From positions 38,055,823 through 38,119,822 of the forward strand of contig NC_088873.1 of the NCBI RefSeq assembly GCF_032884065.1: a stretch of DNA of 64,000 nt. The letters run 5' to 3'. This DNA is from Artemia franciscana (lineage: Eukaryota; Arthropoda; Branchiopoda; Anostraca; Artemiidae). Below, one piece after another: positions 20,688-32,800 of the stretch (positions are counted from its first letter, which is position 1; each line of letters opens with the position of its first letter). The notes below the pieces were generated by a model. The model saw only the letters and a program-made list of their open reading frames with translations. It was not told the DNA's origin and made no database searches. The translations under genes and the position numbers were made by a program.

Positions 20688-23600
20688 GTAAGCTTGAGCT
20701 TAAGATCCACGATGAGACTTGAGAACTAATCTTTAACCCCCCAACCCACCCCTCCATATACAACCACGTTGGGCTTGAAGAAAGAACTGAAACTTTTGCG
20801 CTGGTCAAGTCTCATGATCATAGAAACTTGGTAAGGGGCTCATTCGATCGGACATTCAACGTTCTAACACCTTATATGTAGGACGAAAGTAATGCGAGAG
20901 CAACCAGCCTTCCTCACTTACCCTTTTGTGCTACCCCTCCTTCTGGAGGCCCAATGATATTGAATCTAAGTTCACAAATATTATTTTTTGTTCAGAAACT
21001 CTAGAATGTTCAGAGCGTTGTCAGGCTATCAAAATAGTATATCTGCACTATCTTAAAAAAGGCTAGGGAGATCAAGTTACAACTTCCATGGAGTTTCTTT
21101 TTTTTGGGTGGGGGAGGTATTAGGTCTTCCAATTTAAACTTTGGGGAGCGAACAGCGAAGGATTAATTAGGTTTTGCCTAGAATTTACTAAATTTTGGTA
21201 ATCTAAGTCCTTGTGAGATTCGAAAGTATTTACAGTGAAGTAGTAATATAAAGTGGAAGAAATTAAGTTTACCTAGGTCATTGTATATAAGTTTATACAG
21301 TATAATCAAACTCAGTATTTTTTTTAGCTACTACATTATCGGCGCTTACAGACAGTTCTTTCTCTTCCCATTTAATCTGCCATCAGCGGTCCAGTGTACA
21401 TTGCCCTGGAACACGTATTTTGGCAGAAACGTTCTCAAAATGCCTTTGAAACCAACTTGTGACTTCGAAACCAACTTTGAAATCAACTTATAATTTCTAA
21501 AATCATCTAATAATAACATTACACTACTAATAACCGATTTCTGTATATTATATGTATTAGAATAAATTAATTTAAAATTATATTCTTTAAAAGTTATTGT
21601 TACAAAGGTGAAGCCAAATTTTGTGTTCAAGAGAAATCTGACTTGCCTACTCGTGAAAAAAATCTAACGTCGCTTAAATTTCTTCTTATTTCAAGGTTCT
21701 CCGGGGCACTTGCACCTCGAGCCGTTTTTGTCTAACGGTTGAGATAGGGAATGATTTTACTGTCTAAATTTGTATACCAGGGTTAACAAAAGGGGGTACA
21801 GGTAATCTCAAGATCGGTTCGGGAAATTGAGTCGAAACTTTGGGAGGTTCTGTGGAGTCAAATAAATCTCAAATTTTGACTTGATGAAGGGGGCAGAGGT
21901 AAATCTAAAAACACTATGCGTATTTAACCTGTAACAACAACTGTATTTGCAATATCTTGAGACCAGCTTTAGAAATGTAGCTCCAATTTCAGGTAGTGAA
22001 GGGAGGAGACTTCAAATTTTGTGCAGGAGGAGGGAGTGGCTAAATTTATGGTTTCCAAAGCATCTCATGGCCTTTGCACTAGAATCTTCATTGGGAATTA
22101 CAACTTTGTAGCGAGGTAAATCCAAAGACACTATTGGGTACGAAGCTATGAACTTATCGTATGAGCAATATTTCTGAAATGGCCTGAGATATCATGTTAA
22201 AGCTTTCAGGGAATTTTATATGGACCAAGTTAGCCTGAAATTTATACTTATTGAGAAGGAGCAGGGGGAGAAGGGATTTTTTCGATTCACCTAGCTTTTT
22301 TGCACTATAACCCTTTCTGAGACTCGTGATCTATTCATGGTTAACTAGCATTGTACTAAACCAAGACAAACTATGTATTGCTGCCTGATGAAAATATCGT
22401 ATCTGCTTTATCCTTAGGATGGCTTTTGGGATCAAGCTGAAAATTTTGAAGGAATGTAAGGGAAAGGATTTAAAGATCTGGTGTCGAATCTATTTAAAAT
22501 TTTAGCTCTATTAGCCCCTATTGGACTAAAATCTATTTGCAGTGAAGCTGTTTTTAGAACAAGAGAAACCATGTTAACCGTTTTATTAACGTGCCGCATC
22601 TGTAATATCTCCAGAACAGTTTGGGAATTGAGTTAAATTTTCAATGGGATTTGTAGGACCAAGTAAACCTTGAATCTTGGACAGAGGTAGATATAAAGAA
22701 AATACGTTTTCTTGTTATCAAACTGGTAAATCTGAAATATTGGGAACGACAGGTGAGGATTGAGCTGAAACTTTGGAGCATTAGGGGGGGGGGAGGAGGC
22801 AAGAAGTCTTCATGTTTTGTGTTTATACAGATGTAATGCAAAAAATGTATGCCTCCTTTCTACTTAAAACATTTGAATAGTTTGCCTAAATTGAAATTTG
22901 AATCTGTTTACGTGAAGTAGTTAGATGAATTAAAATAACTCTTATGGACAGAAATAAACATTAAAACTCGAGAGTGGCCTCAAAATTATTTCGTAAGACC
23001 CTTATTTTTATGTAACCTAGCTACTTCACTTTGAGTGGTTTTGATTGTTCCCGGCCAAAAAGGCTAAATAATTTGAGATACACAAAAAGACTAAGTCATA
23101 TTCTTTCTTCTATGCAATAAGCTTTGAAATGACATTCGCAACTTTCTTCGCCAGGTAGGTTCTTGCAATGAAAATAGATTCGAAACTAATGTTGGATGCA
23201 TTAGTCTGTGACCTCCAAAATTGTGTTCGCCTCAGATAGGTATACAACTTCCACGGCTAGATAGACTTGAATGAAAGCTGAGTATTTTGAATATTGGTTT
23301 CATCTACATGTTACGCCTGAAACTATGTCAACAAGTTTTTTTTTTCTCTGACTGTCTTGTTTTTCTTACATGACATGCAGCTAAAACGAAGTGAATTAAA
23401 AAAAAACAACGAAGGGTAATTAAGACACGGCTATATTAAGAAAAAAAATGTTCGATCGATTTGTGACGCCCAAAATAGGCCCAAATATGGTCTATCCCCC
23501 ATCAGTTAATAACGTACTGATGAAGGATGCTGGGACATACAAACCTAAGAAAAAATAAATTATTTTTAAGAAAAGTGGGTGGTATTAATTCGTGAAATGG

Positions 23601-26600
23601 TTCAAAAATAGATTAGACAACCTTTTTCTCCGATTGGTCTGAAATTTTCACAGCAACTAGAATATTCAGATTAACCTTAACGAGAACAATGAATTTCGGA
23701 AGAAAAACGTGGTTTTATCCACTATTAGCCAGAAAAATTGGATTTTTTTGTGCCAATCTGATTTCAGTTGTCAAGCCTTGTGAACACCTCAATTAAAACT
23801 TCAGGACGAAGAGAGCCTCAATTGAGGAAGTAAATCGGGTTGGATTGATTTTTGACGTCCTTTTATCATTAATACTATATTTTTATTACAGACAAGTATC
23901 TTTTCGATAATGACAGAGACCTGTAATTTTAAAGAAAAAAATCCATAACAAAGTAGATCATTAAATGACTATTTAAATGAAACGGTGGATTAAAATACGC
24001 GTTTATTTAAAGGTGGCCACAAGATGAAGGTTAGGATGGCTTACGAACCGTAGGACAAAAATCACGCAGATTTTCTTTTGGTATGATAATAAGGCCTCTC
24101 CATGTACCCCCATGATTCCGAACATGGGGCGCAGGCCCTACCGATTAAACATGGTAATATTTTGGTGGGTTATGGGCATAACGTGCATCCTTTGGTCGAC
24201 CATACTTTAGAGCCGTATAAAAGCTAGATAAATGACGTCACACTCATGTAAAAGGTGTATAAGGTGTTGTATTTAGACACTATTTTTCAATAAGTATAAA
24301 ATATGCCTGCAGGAAGCTCGAAAAAAGATACCCCAAACTAATGGCCTTTGAAGCTTACTTGAAGCATACTCTCTTCAGGTGTATGCTTCAGGTAAAATTT
24401 TTACTTGCAAAATTTAAATATTATGAGGAGGGCATCATGATCATAGAAATGCCTTGGTATGGCATTGCCCAAAATTAAATGAGACTGATCTATCTAAAAT
24501 ATGCTAGTAAATCCATTATCACAGATGTGTTATACAAAGCTACTGTTGATCGAAAACTATGACTGAAATGTCAAATTTTGTCTAACATTTAAATTACAAT
24601 CCAATATTTTGATTCTTAAGCAGAAAATCTGAAAATTTTTCAAATATTCTTAATGTTAACCAACGATAAAACTATGTTGATTAAAAGCGAACGAATTTAA
24701 ACTTAAAGATGTTTTTTTTTTTTAAAGAGCAGTTTATCAAAGAAAAGTAGAGAGCCATATTAAATTACAAGACGAGTAAACGCAAGCAGACGAGACGAGC
24801 AAAAATAAAGGACTGTAATAATTGAAACTGGTGACTATTACCATCAATGAATAAATGAAACTTAATTTTAACATAAATTAAAATTAATAATGACATCTAA
24901 CGTCAAGATAACAGTTACTGCTATAGATGAATTAACACATCCTAAAACTAGCAGAAATCAAAATGAATAATCAAGTCAAACTTGAAACGACCAGAAATTT
25001 AAAAGAGTCTTGCTTCCACCCTAAATCTTTTAAAGGCCATTTACGCTTTATTGAAAACCAAATATAATAACATGTTGAACAGTTGTAACACAGAAAAATC
25101 AAGAATTTCTGGAATTTCAGGAATTAGTGCAACCTTCTATCCAACAATAAGTTCGCTTCTATTAGTTCTTTTCAGTCATTTTGATTATTATGGTAATCTG
25201 ATTGTTTCTTATTTTTTTTTTTATTTCTGGAAAAATAAAGCCATACTGTGCAAAATATATGTCGTTTTCAATAAAACACAAACGACACCCAAACTGTTTT
25301 TAGGATTTGAGAAGGATGATTGGTTTTATCACTTTTATTTTCAAACCATGATTAATCTTCTGCCATACATTTTTATTGTTGTGTTGCTGTCGATTGTTGG
25401 AAAAATAAATGACACACAGTTTGAAATACATATCGAAACCACTAAACTTTTATGCTTAGATCATACATATCAGCTTCAGATCCTTTATATCAGCTTCTTT
25501 ATATAAGTTTCAGATTATCATTGATCATTATATCCGCTTCAGATTTTATCACCTTCAAGGATTTTATCTACTTAATATCATTTTTTTATATTTACCGTAA
25601 TTTTCACTTTTGGCCTTCTGTGCTTATTGTATTTTATATATCACATCTTCCATGGTTTATAGAAGGAATTCTTAAAATTCTAAGACAATGGGTAAAAAAA
25701 AGTGTCAAACAGATTGGGCCATACATAAAATGCTTCCAATCTAACTGTTGTGGAAGAGTTACATGGACCTGATTGCGTATGGTCTAATTGTAGGCCAGGT
25801 AAATGAAATAGATAATAAATTCTCTTAAGTTTTGAGTCAGTAAATTATCTGTGCTGATTCAAAAGGTGTTAGTGAAATTTTTCTTCGCCGCTTGGATTTA
25901 CAACTTGTACCCTCAAACCAAGCCAAAACAACCGATTAGTTTAATCAGCTTCTCTCATATGTTGGTTCTCAACTTGTTTTCAACAAGTTGTGTATCAACT
26001 TGCTTTTTTCCAAAATGTCCTCTCTTCTCACTCACATTGTTAGTTAGGAAATAGAGCTTTTACTTTCAAAATCAGTTCTGTTGTATCTTCTATGCATCAA
26101 AAACAAAAACCTTTTTTGTGTATAATCACCTATTTCTTAATAATAGTTACTTGAATTACTGTAACCAATATTCTTGCCGTAATCTCCAATCGTTGAACAA
26201 GTTTATGAGATCTGGAGTTCTGCTCCTTTTCTAAAGGATTTAAAGACGGTATATCTATACGTTACTAACAGCTTGCTTTGACATGGTTCACACCTCAAAT
26301 CGTTGAGTTGAAAAACCCGACTTTTCGACCTTATGATTTTACATTGCTATCCAATTTTCTTATAATTTTCCTACTCTAGTATATATTATTTATTTTTTCT
26401 TTTACCTTTTTATCTAAAAAATGAGAGTATTATTGCAGTATATTTTATTATTATTGCTCTGCTTGCATAAATGTATACATTATTTATAAAAGTGTTTATT
26501 TTTATTAATTCTTATATTTTAAAAATATATATTTATCTTCGTTTTTGCTATGTTTTATGTCTTTTATTACTAGTTCTTACATTTTATTGGAGATATTTGT

Positions 26601-26627
26601 ATATTGATAATTGTTATTTTCTTATAG
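20688..26627 (+). other. Nup160 intron a (~5.9 kb)
   Basis: Bounded by GTAAGC and TTATAG. It contains the diverged 0.2-kb tandem units at 21.0-22.9 kb and long AT-rich stretches. An isolated CRE octamer lies at 24,233-24,240. The 25,072-25,506 frame (Phe/Tyr/Ile-rich) is not supported as a gene. Confidence 0.65.
21000..22870. repeat. Degenerate tandem array, period about 0.2 kb
   Basis: Related phrases recur at uneven but similar spacing: a GTAT(T/C)TGCAATATCTTGAG-like phrase near 21,040, 21,943, 22,159, 22,393 and 22,594, each followed by a variant of GGGAATTGAGTCGAAACTTT and a GGGGG-rich segment with AGACCAAGTAA-like sequence. Steps are about 200-235 bp. Divergence is high, so this is an old array. 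No ORF. Confidence 0.45.
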
Positions 26628-26818
26628 CTTCTAATGTTATGTATGAACAAGCATATCGACTTAAAACAGAGACTGAAGCCAATAGTCGTAGCCTCAGTCA
26701 AAGAGTGCAGTGCTTATTGTTCACGAAGACTTGCTTGGAGTTGGTACATGCCTCAAATGCTTGGGTTGAAAGACCAGACCTCAGAAAAGGCATTTTGGGT
26801 CATGAGAGGAATGTCGAG
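26628..26818 (+). CDS. NUP160: Nup160 homologue, exon b
   Basis: Acceptor TTTTCTTATAG, donor GAG|GTATAA. 191 nt; the first two bases complete the Ala codon from exon a and the exon ends in phase 0. Translation: SNVMYEQAYRLKTETEANSR, then SQRVQCLLFTKTCLELV, then NAWVERPD. The family has a V-M-x-E-x-x-x-R-L helix followed by a Q-x-x-C-x-L-x-x-x-x-x-C-L-x-L helix and an AW motif, all in the right order after exon a. The longer open frame upstream of the acceptor is intronic. Confidence 0.8.
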
Positions 26819-27519
26819 GTATAATCATTGCTTTCTTTTCTCTTGTGTTTGGTCCTTGACATCTCATAAGTTTTGACAAGTTTGATAACACTTTTTGATT
26901 TATTTTGATTTTTTTTAAGTAGAGTGTTTTTAACTTTTTTTTTTGGGATGACCGTAGGGGGAGAGTGATTGAAATCTATGAAGTTTTTATGCCATCCTAT
27001 TTCAACTTTGAAAAATAACCCTTAACACAAAAAATTAATATTAACGAACTTTGCTATTATATCTGATATGTTTAGTTTAATTGACGTGGTCTTTTAATTT
27101 TTTATCGTTTACTCCCTCCCCCAGCACTGTTCCCGAAAGAATTCCTGCGGAAATAAGTCTGGTGCAGCTTTCATCGCACAAAAAGTATATAACTGTCGAT
27201 CGAATGTGTGTGTGTGTGTGTGTCCTTGTGCGTTAGATTGTGCCTATGCTTGCGTATCAATATTTGAACTTGTATGGTATGTGTTTTCATACTCCACGTC
27301 TAATCCTGATTAGTAAATAAGAAGACGAATCCTCGTTTCTATCATAAAATTTCTTCGAAAAGAAGCATTTCAGAACCGGAGTCTAAAGGCCCATACCCCA
27401 TTGCACATGCCCCCATCAACATGCAACAATTAAAGTAAACGGCTTGCACATGAATAAGTAAACTATCAAGAGAAAAGGGTGGAATATTGAGGAACTATTC
27501 ACTCTCAGAAATCCTGTAC

Positions 27520-27650
27520 ACTGGATTGCGCATGCCAAGCGTGGTGGAACTGTTCGAACTGTACTAAGAGTGGTGGAATTGTGCCAAGCGTGGCGAAATT
27601 CTGCCAGGCGTGAGGAAACTATGTCAAGTATGGTGAATGTTTGCTAAAGA
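27520..27650. repeat. Minisatellite, unit ~26 bp
   Basis: Four to five diverged units of the type CCAAGCGTGGTGGAACTGTG (CCAAGCGTGGTGGAACTGTT, CTAAGAGTGGTGGAATTGTG, CCAAGCGTGGCGAAATTCTG, CCAGGCGTGAGGAAACTATG). No coding role is apparent. Confidence 0.7.
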
Positions 27651-28233
27651 ACTATGTGACATCAACCATCACAGCCAGATGGGAATGTACGTTACACACT
27701 TATTGAGTTAAATAATTAAAAATTAACCAGCCAGTTTAAAACTTGAGATGAACAAGAAAAAAGTCCTATAATAATCCAAATTTAAACGATCAGAAATTAC
27801 TGTCAAAGAATAATTGAATTCGAAAATAAACCGAAATGAAGATAAAAATCACATCAAAACTAAAAGTAACGGTACTTATATATATGAATAATTAAATTTT
27901 GTTGATCAGTCCAAAGTCGATAATAAATCCCGCCTTGGAATAAAAACTGCTGAGGAAGAGAGCCATTGAATTCCTACGATGCTTTCTCCCTCTCAAAATT
28001 CAAGGTTGAATCGTCTTCTTGGAGCTGAGAAAGTGCTCCAGATATGGTTTCTAAAATTAGTCCCTTGTTGTTGGGGTTAGATTGATCTGTGGCAGAAAAT
28101 GAGGCAGACTAGTGATCTCTGTCTGAGGGATCGTTTGTCTCGAGCTAAAACATCTTGTGGTTTTTTCACTGATGACATATCGCAGGGCTCAGAATCATGC
28201 AGAACCACAGTCGGCCCTTATGGAACTCTGGTT

Positions 28234-28770
28234 CTAAGCTGAGACCACTATGATTTCTTGATGATCTCTGCTTGGCTTGAGCTCTACCTGGACGTTAATC
28301 GGAAGCACCTTTTCTTCGAATTTCGTAAAAAAAATTTCCCACAGAATTTTTTGGAGTAATGTGGGGCAGATCCCTGTTTCAGTCAGTACATCAAGGATTA
28401 TTCTTTTGTTTTTCATAAGCTGTATCGTCAGAAGCCTGACGGAGCATTCTATTTTGCGGCCCTCCGTCGTTACATATTTCAAAGTTTTCCCAGGGATGGT
28501 GGTAAACTCTCTTGACCCGGCTTTAATGAGTCGATCAATAAAGGTAGTATTTGACCATCGCAGCGAGCCTTTATAACATATCCTGACTTGGGTTTTGATA
28601 GCTTTTCCATCAGATCAGTTGCATATACCCTTTCCCTTTTTGGCTCTTTGGTTTTTCGTTTAGCTCCCCTGCATTCCTCTGTTGCATGTGACGTTGAGTT
28701 AGGATGGCAATAGTGACGTTTTGGTCCGCGCTTTTGTAGTTTGCCTTCAGGACATCGCTTCAAGAAATCT
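28234..28770 (-). pseudogene. LTR-retrotransposon remnant: gag zinc knuckle and protease
   Basis: Two overlapping minus-strand frames, joined by a frameshift near 28,480, give a damaged CCHC knuckle (RHYCHPNSTSHATEECRG, first Cys missing), a basic linker, then YVIKARCDGQILPLLIDS. The last part resembles a retroviral-type aspartic protease start, where LLIDS replaces the usual LxDTG or LxDSG. No reverse transcriptase, integrase or LTR was recognised nearby. Confidence 0.55.
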
Positions 28771-28789
28771 CTTTTTATGTTTTCTTTCC

Positions 28790-29190
28790 TCCTTTCTGTT
28801 TAAGGATTTACTTCCGAACAGAAATCCATTTCTTTTTTTTTATTTCTCTGATTTCTGTTTAGGGGTTCAGTTCCGAAAAGAAATTCACTTTTTGTTTTTC
28901 GTTCTAGTTTCTGTTTTTGGGTTTACTTCCGAACAGAAATCCACTTTTTTTAAATTCTGATTTCTGTTTATAGTTTAACTCCTAAAGAGAAATCAACTTT
29001 TTTTATTTTACTTTTCTGATTTCTGTCTACATATTCAATTCCAAACAGAGATTCACTTTTTATTCTTCGTTCTAATTTCTGTTTTCGGGTTTACTTCCGA
29101 ACAAAAATCCACTTTTTTTATATTCTGGTTTTTGTTTACCGGTTCAGTTCCAAACAGATATTCACATTTGTTTTTCGTTCATTTGTGGAA
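28790..29190. repeat. Minisatellite of ~57-bp units containing a small inverted repeat
   Basis: About seven units share GATTTCTGTTTA..GGTTTACTTCC and GAACAGAAATCCACTTTTT. Each contains TTTCTGTT and its complement AACAGAAA, so each can fold. The last two units are also present at 51,815-51,930, and the direct duplication Y/Y' begins inside this array. Confidence 0.75.
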
Positions 29191-29631
29191 CAAACAGTCT
29201 TGTAGTCGTTGCTAGAAGCCTTCCAGCATTCAGTGGCTAAGTCGACAAAAGCCTAGGTGGAAAACCACAAGAAAGCATTAGGAGAAGCTTTAATGGCTGA
29301 GCGAAAGCTGAACGGAGTAACTCTCCACGGAAGGCAAAACCTATACGAAATTTTAGTTAAATTCAAAGGCGGAAAGAGGGTAGTTGATTGCATGATTTGA
29401 CCCTCATTAATGAAGTGAATTAAAACATTTGAAAATCATTTGATAGTTGCCAGTATTTAGCAAAACGAGAAAACGTGGATTTCGCTGAGTGTTTAGTTGC
29501 TTCCAAAGAAATTCATTTTGGAGGGATAAAGCTACAAATTAAAAAAAAAACGTGAATAAACCCCCCCCCCCCTCTATCCCTCAATCACTCACTTTTTCTT
29601 TCTCGCTTTCATTCTATTTTTATTCTCTCAC

Positions 29632-29828
29632 GATGAAGAGTTTACAATTGAAGTTTATGAGCTTTCAAACTTGAAAAAGGAATACGATCTTACTGTTGCC
29701 CATATTAGCCTACTTCAGTTAATGGAGAGACAAGCTCTGAACCCTAATGTACCGTCCTCAGCCCAAGAAACTGTTGCCCAGTTGGTAAATATGAAGGGCT
29801 ATGAGCTTGCAATCTCTGTTGCCAGAAG
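29632..29828 (+). CDS. NUP160: Nup160 homologue, exon c, copy 1 (reading frame intact, acceptor lost)
   Basis: 197 nt, open from DEEFTIEVYELSNLKKEYDL through LLQLMERQALNPNVPSS to NMKGYELAISVARR, with donor AG|GTAAGC. The I-E-V-x-E-L-x-x-L-x-x-E-Y helix and the G-x-E/D-x-A-I-S-x-x motif match Nup160. The expected acceptor CAG is CAC here (C at 29,631), while copy 2 keeps CAG. Splicing should therefore skip this exon or use a cryptic AG. Phase fits exon b (0) and exon d (2 nt carried over). Confidence 0.75.
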
Positions 29829-32800
29829 GTAAGCAAAAATATTAAACAAACAATTTTGCTTTAGATCCAGGGGTGGAGTTTTAGATCGATTTGTGCTTTA
29901 TGCCTTAGGCTTGCGGTTTCTTTCATTTATTTATATACTCTATATTATAAATTATAAAATGATGCATGTTATGATATAGTCTGACGTAAGCCTGCTGGTA
30001 GGCTGGTTGATTTGTTTTTAGGTTCTTAGGTTTGAATTTTCGTTTATAGGTTGTTCTGTTATGATTTATTTGCTATTTGCGAACAAATATGTAATTTTAC
30101 AAGACTCTAAATTCTTTAAAAATGCAAAAACTGGCCAATTAAAGAAAAAGTAGGAGAAGTCGAACATAAAATAATGCTAGTAGTCACCGAAACTAAAAAA
30201 GAAAATTTTGTAACAATTTGTACATAGAAAGAATCTGCTTTTCATTTTGATTCCAAATATTAACAATTTATTAAGAATATCTAAAAATATTAGCGTAAAG
30301 GAATATGCCTATGTTTTGGAAAAGTGGGAAACCCCTCCCAAAAGGAGGGGTGGCCGAAAACATAACCAGCAAATTCAGTATATCTGACAAAAGCAGCAGA
30401 GGTTTCCAGTCTTAATGTATTAAAAGCAGTTTTTCTTATTTTTCGAAAAGAATGGTTACGGAGGCCATCTATCTATCTATATATCTTTTTATCTATATAT
30501 ATTTTTGTCGGAGTGACTTTATTGCCCCAGTGGTTGTAGAATCTCGATTTCTTGTTCGAATAGAAATTCAACGTTCTAGTGTTTTTGTTTTAAATAGCAT
30601 GCCAGGCCAGGCCAGGATGAGAATTTTAGCCATTTTGTGGTGCAAGGCAATTGCCAAAGAACGCCAAAATACTATCGACTGAAAATTCTGAAAGAAACAA
30701 ATCGACGTACAGGCAGCTGCCTATAAAACTTATCAGTTTCACAATGTCGCATGAAACTATATTCGTCTCTAAAGATGCAAATTCACTTGACTTACGTGAG
30801 GTTTTATAAGTTTGTGTGTAGTGGTGTATAATTTCTTACCGTTTACGATAAATGATGAGTGGGTATTTCTGCACGCGAATTGGTGGGAAGGGGATGGGAG
30901 GGGTATCTAAAGCCTCAATAGGTTCATTTTAGCTCCAAATTTTCTAACCTCCTGTGAGTGGTCCTTCAGACGAATACAAAGCAGAAGTTTAATTCCTAAA
31001 CTTCCTTCGTTTCGAGAATAATTTGGAATAAACGTGTTGTATGGGTGGAATTGGTTGACAGTTCTCTTCTTATTGGAGAAAAATTATACACTTATGCACA
31101 TATCATATACTTATCTGCACTAAAAGGCGAAGGGCTAAGGGCTTTTAACCTTCCAGACTACAGAAATTCAAAGTTTAGCTCCCAAAAGTACACTGTAAGC
31201 CCTCGTTTTCAAACTTCTTGTGGGATGTGTTTCAGTAAATTATTGAGAGGGATGTTTATCTCCCGATCTCAATGAATTTCGAGGAATATATTTTTACTAA
31301 CTTCTGAGGGATTGGGGGCTGATGGGTGAAAAGTTTCAATTTAAAAATTTGTCACGCCTAAAAGTACTCTTTCCTTGAAACATTGTGGTACAAAGTTTAA
31401 ACGTTAGTCTAAGGACCGAAGAACTCAAGGGTTCTAACCACCCTGGTGTTTAGGAAGATCCTACGTATGAAATAGAGAATTAACCGAAACTGATTAAACC
31501 AATAAATTTTCAACTCGAAGTCCCTTCAGTCCCCTATTCTGTAGTCTGTAGACTAAAGTATCCCGTTATTTTAGAAGCGAATGTTCTAAAAAAAAAACGT
31601 TTGTATAATTTTTTTTTTCATATTTGCGTACAATGGAATCTTCTGCTCAAATTTTCAGCTGAGAAAGGCAATTGGCAAACAGAACACATGTGATTCTTTT
31701 TTTTTTTTTTTTATTCTAAAAAAAAACTATTTATTCTGCTGACACTATTTTTTTTTATTCTAAAATGCTTTCAGTAAAGCGCTTGTCAAATTATAGTAAG
31801 GAGTGAGTGGGACGTTTTTCCTTCATGTATAGGGCAATTTCTTGTCGTTTTAGGTTTTAACGTACTGTTTACAATCATTAAAATAGCTTCCTTCTTTTCT
31901 TGTTATAGTTGTTTCATACTTCTATTTTTGCCCTTTCTTTGTCTGTTTTGTTTTCTAGTTTCCAATTATGTTATGAATGTGATTTTGGGGGCTCGGCTTA
32001 TTCCCTTTCCTTCGCAGGAAATTCCCACCCCCCCCCCCTGTAATGTCCCTCCTGAAAGATCCATCAAAGGTAAAAACTGCGCAGCCAAAAGGAAATTAAG
32101 ACAAAGAAAAAGTACAAAGAAAAGTATAATTGTGCATCAGCTATTGTGAAGGAAGGACGGTGGGCCATTGTTAAGTTGGGAGGAGGGATGCTAGATGCCT
32201 AAAGGATATGTTTCAATGCCCAAATTGGCTATGTATGTATGAGCTTCTGATAAACTGGGACGGGGTATTCGGGGGGCTGGGGGAGGGGAGAATCTTTCAT
32301 CACCCTTAATTTAGGCTAAGCTTAAATAAGGGTACTGTAGAGAGATATCTCCCTTCTTATTGCAGAAAAATCTCTCTAACCTCTATATTAAAGCTTCATT
32401 TAACTAATATAATTTGCTTCGTAATTCATAAAATTGGATGCCGGTGTCCCCCTAAAAATCCCCCCCATAGAAAATTCCCCCATACGCAAAATTGAGCAGG
32501 CATAGAGAAAGATCAAAATAAGTACCGCACAATTTCAATCAAATATTCTAAGGGGTATTCAAAGGACCAGATATCAAAATCAATTTTAGGAGAGGGACTG
32601 GCTAGTCATCAATCACTTCTGACTTTAAAGAGAGGACTAGAACTCTCAATTTCTGATCAAATGAACATTCTCAGAAGTTTATATATTTACGAGGGGGGTG
32701 TTGGGGATGAGAATGGGGCATCCCTCTCCTATATGAAATAAGTTCTGCTCGTTTCGGGTTTAATATTATTTTTACTTTCATAATAAAGGTGTAGACAAAT

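Larger units (their letters stand above)
26819..29631 (+). other. Nup160 intron b (~2.8 kb to copy 1 of exon c)
   Basis: It carries a short (TG)n at 27,208-27,222, a 26-bp minisatellite at 27,520-27,650, a gag/protease remnant at 28,234-28,770 and the CAGAAAT minisatellite at 28,790-29,190. Outside these no coding signal is seen. Confidence 0.6.

Noticed and set aside
25051-25506. 151-codon open frame within intron a
   Set aside because: Phe/Tyr/Ile-rich translation of AT-rich DNA, starts at a TTG (first ATG at 25,072), no domain, lies between well supported exons.
28721-28960. Phe-rich plus-strand frame over the minisatellite
   Set aside because: Low-complexity translation of TTTCTGTTT repeats.
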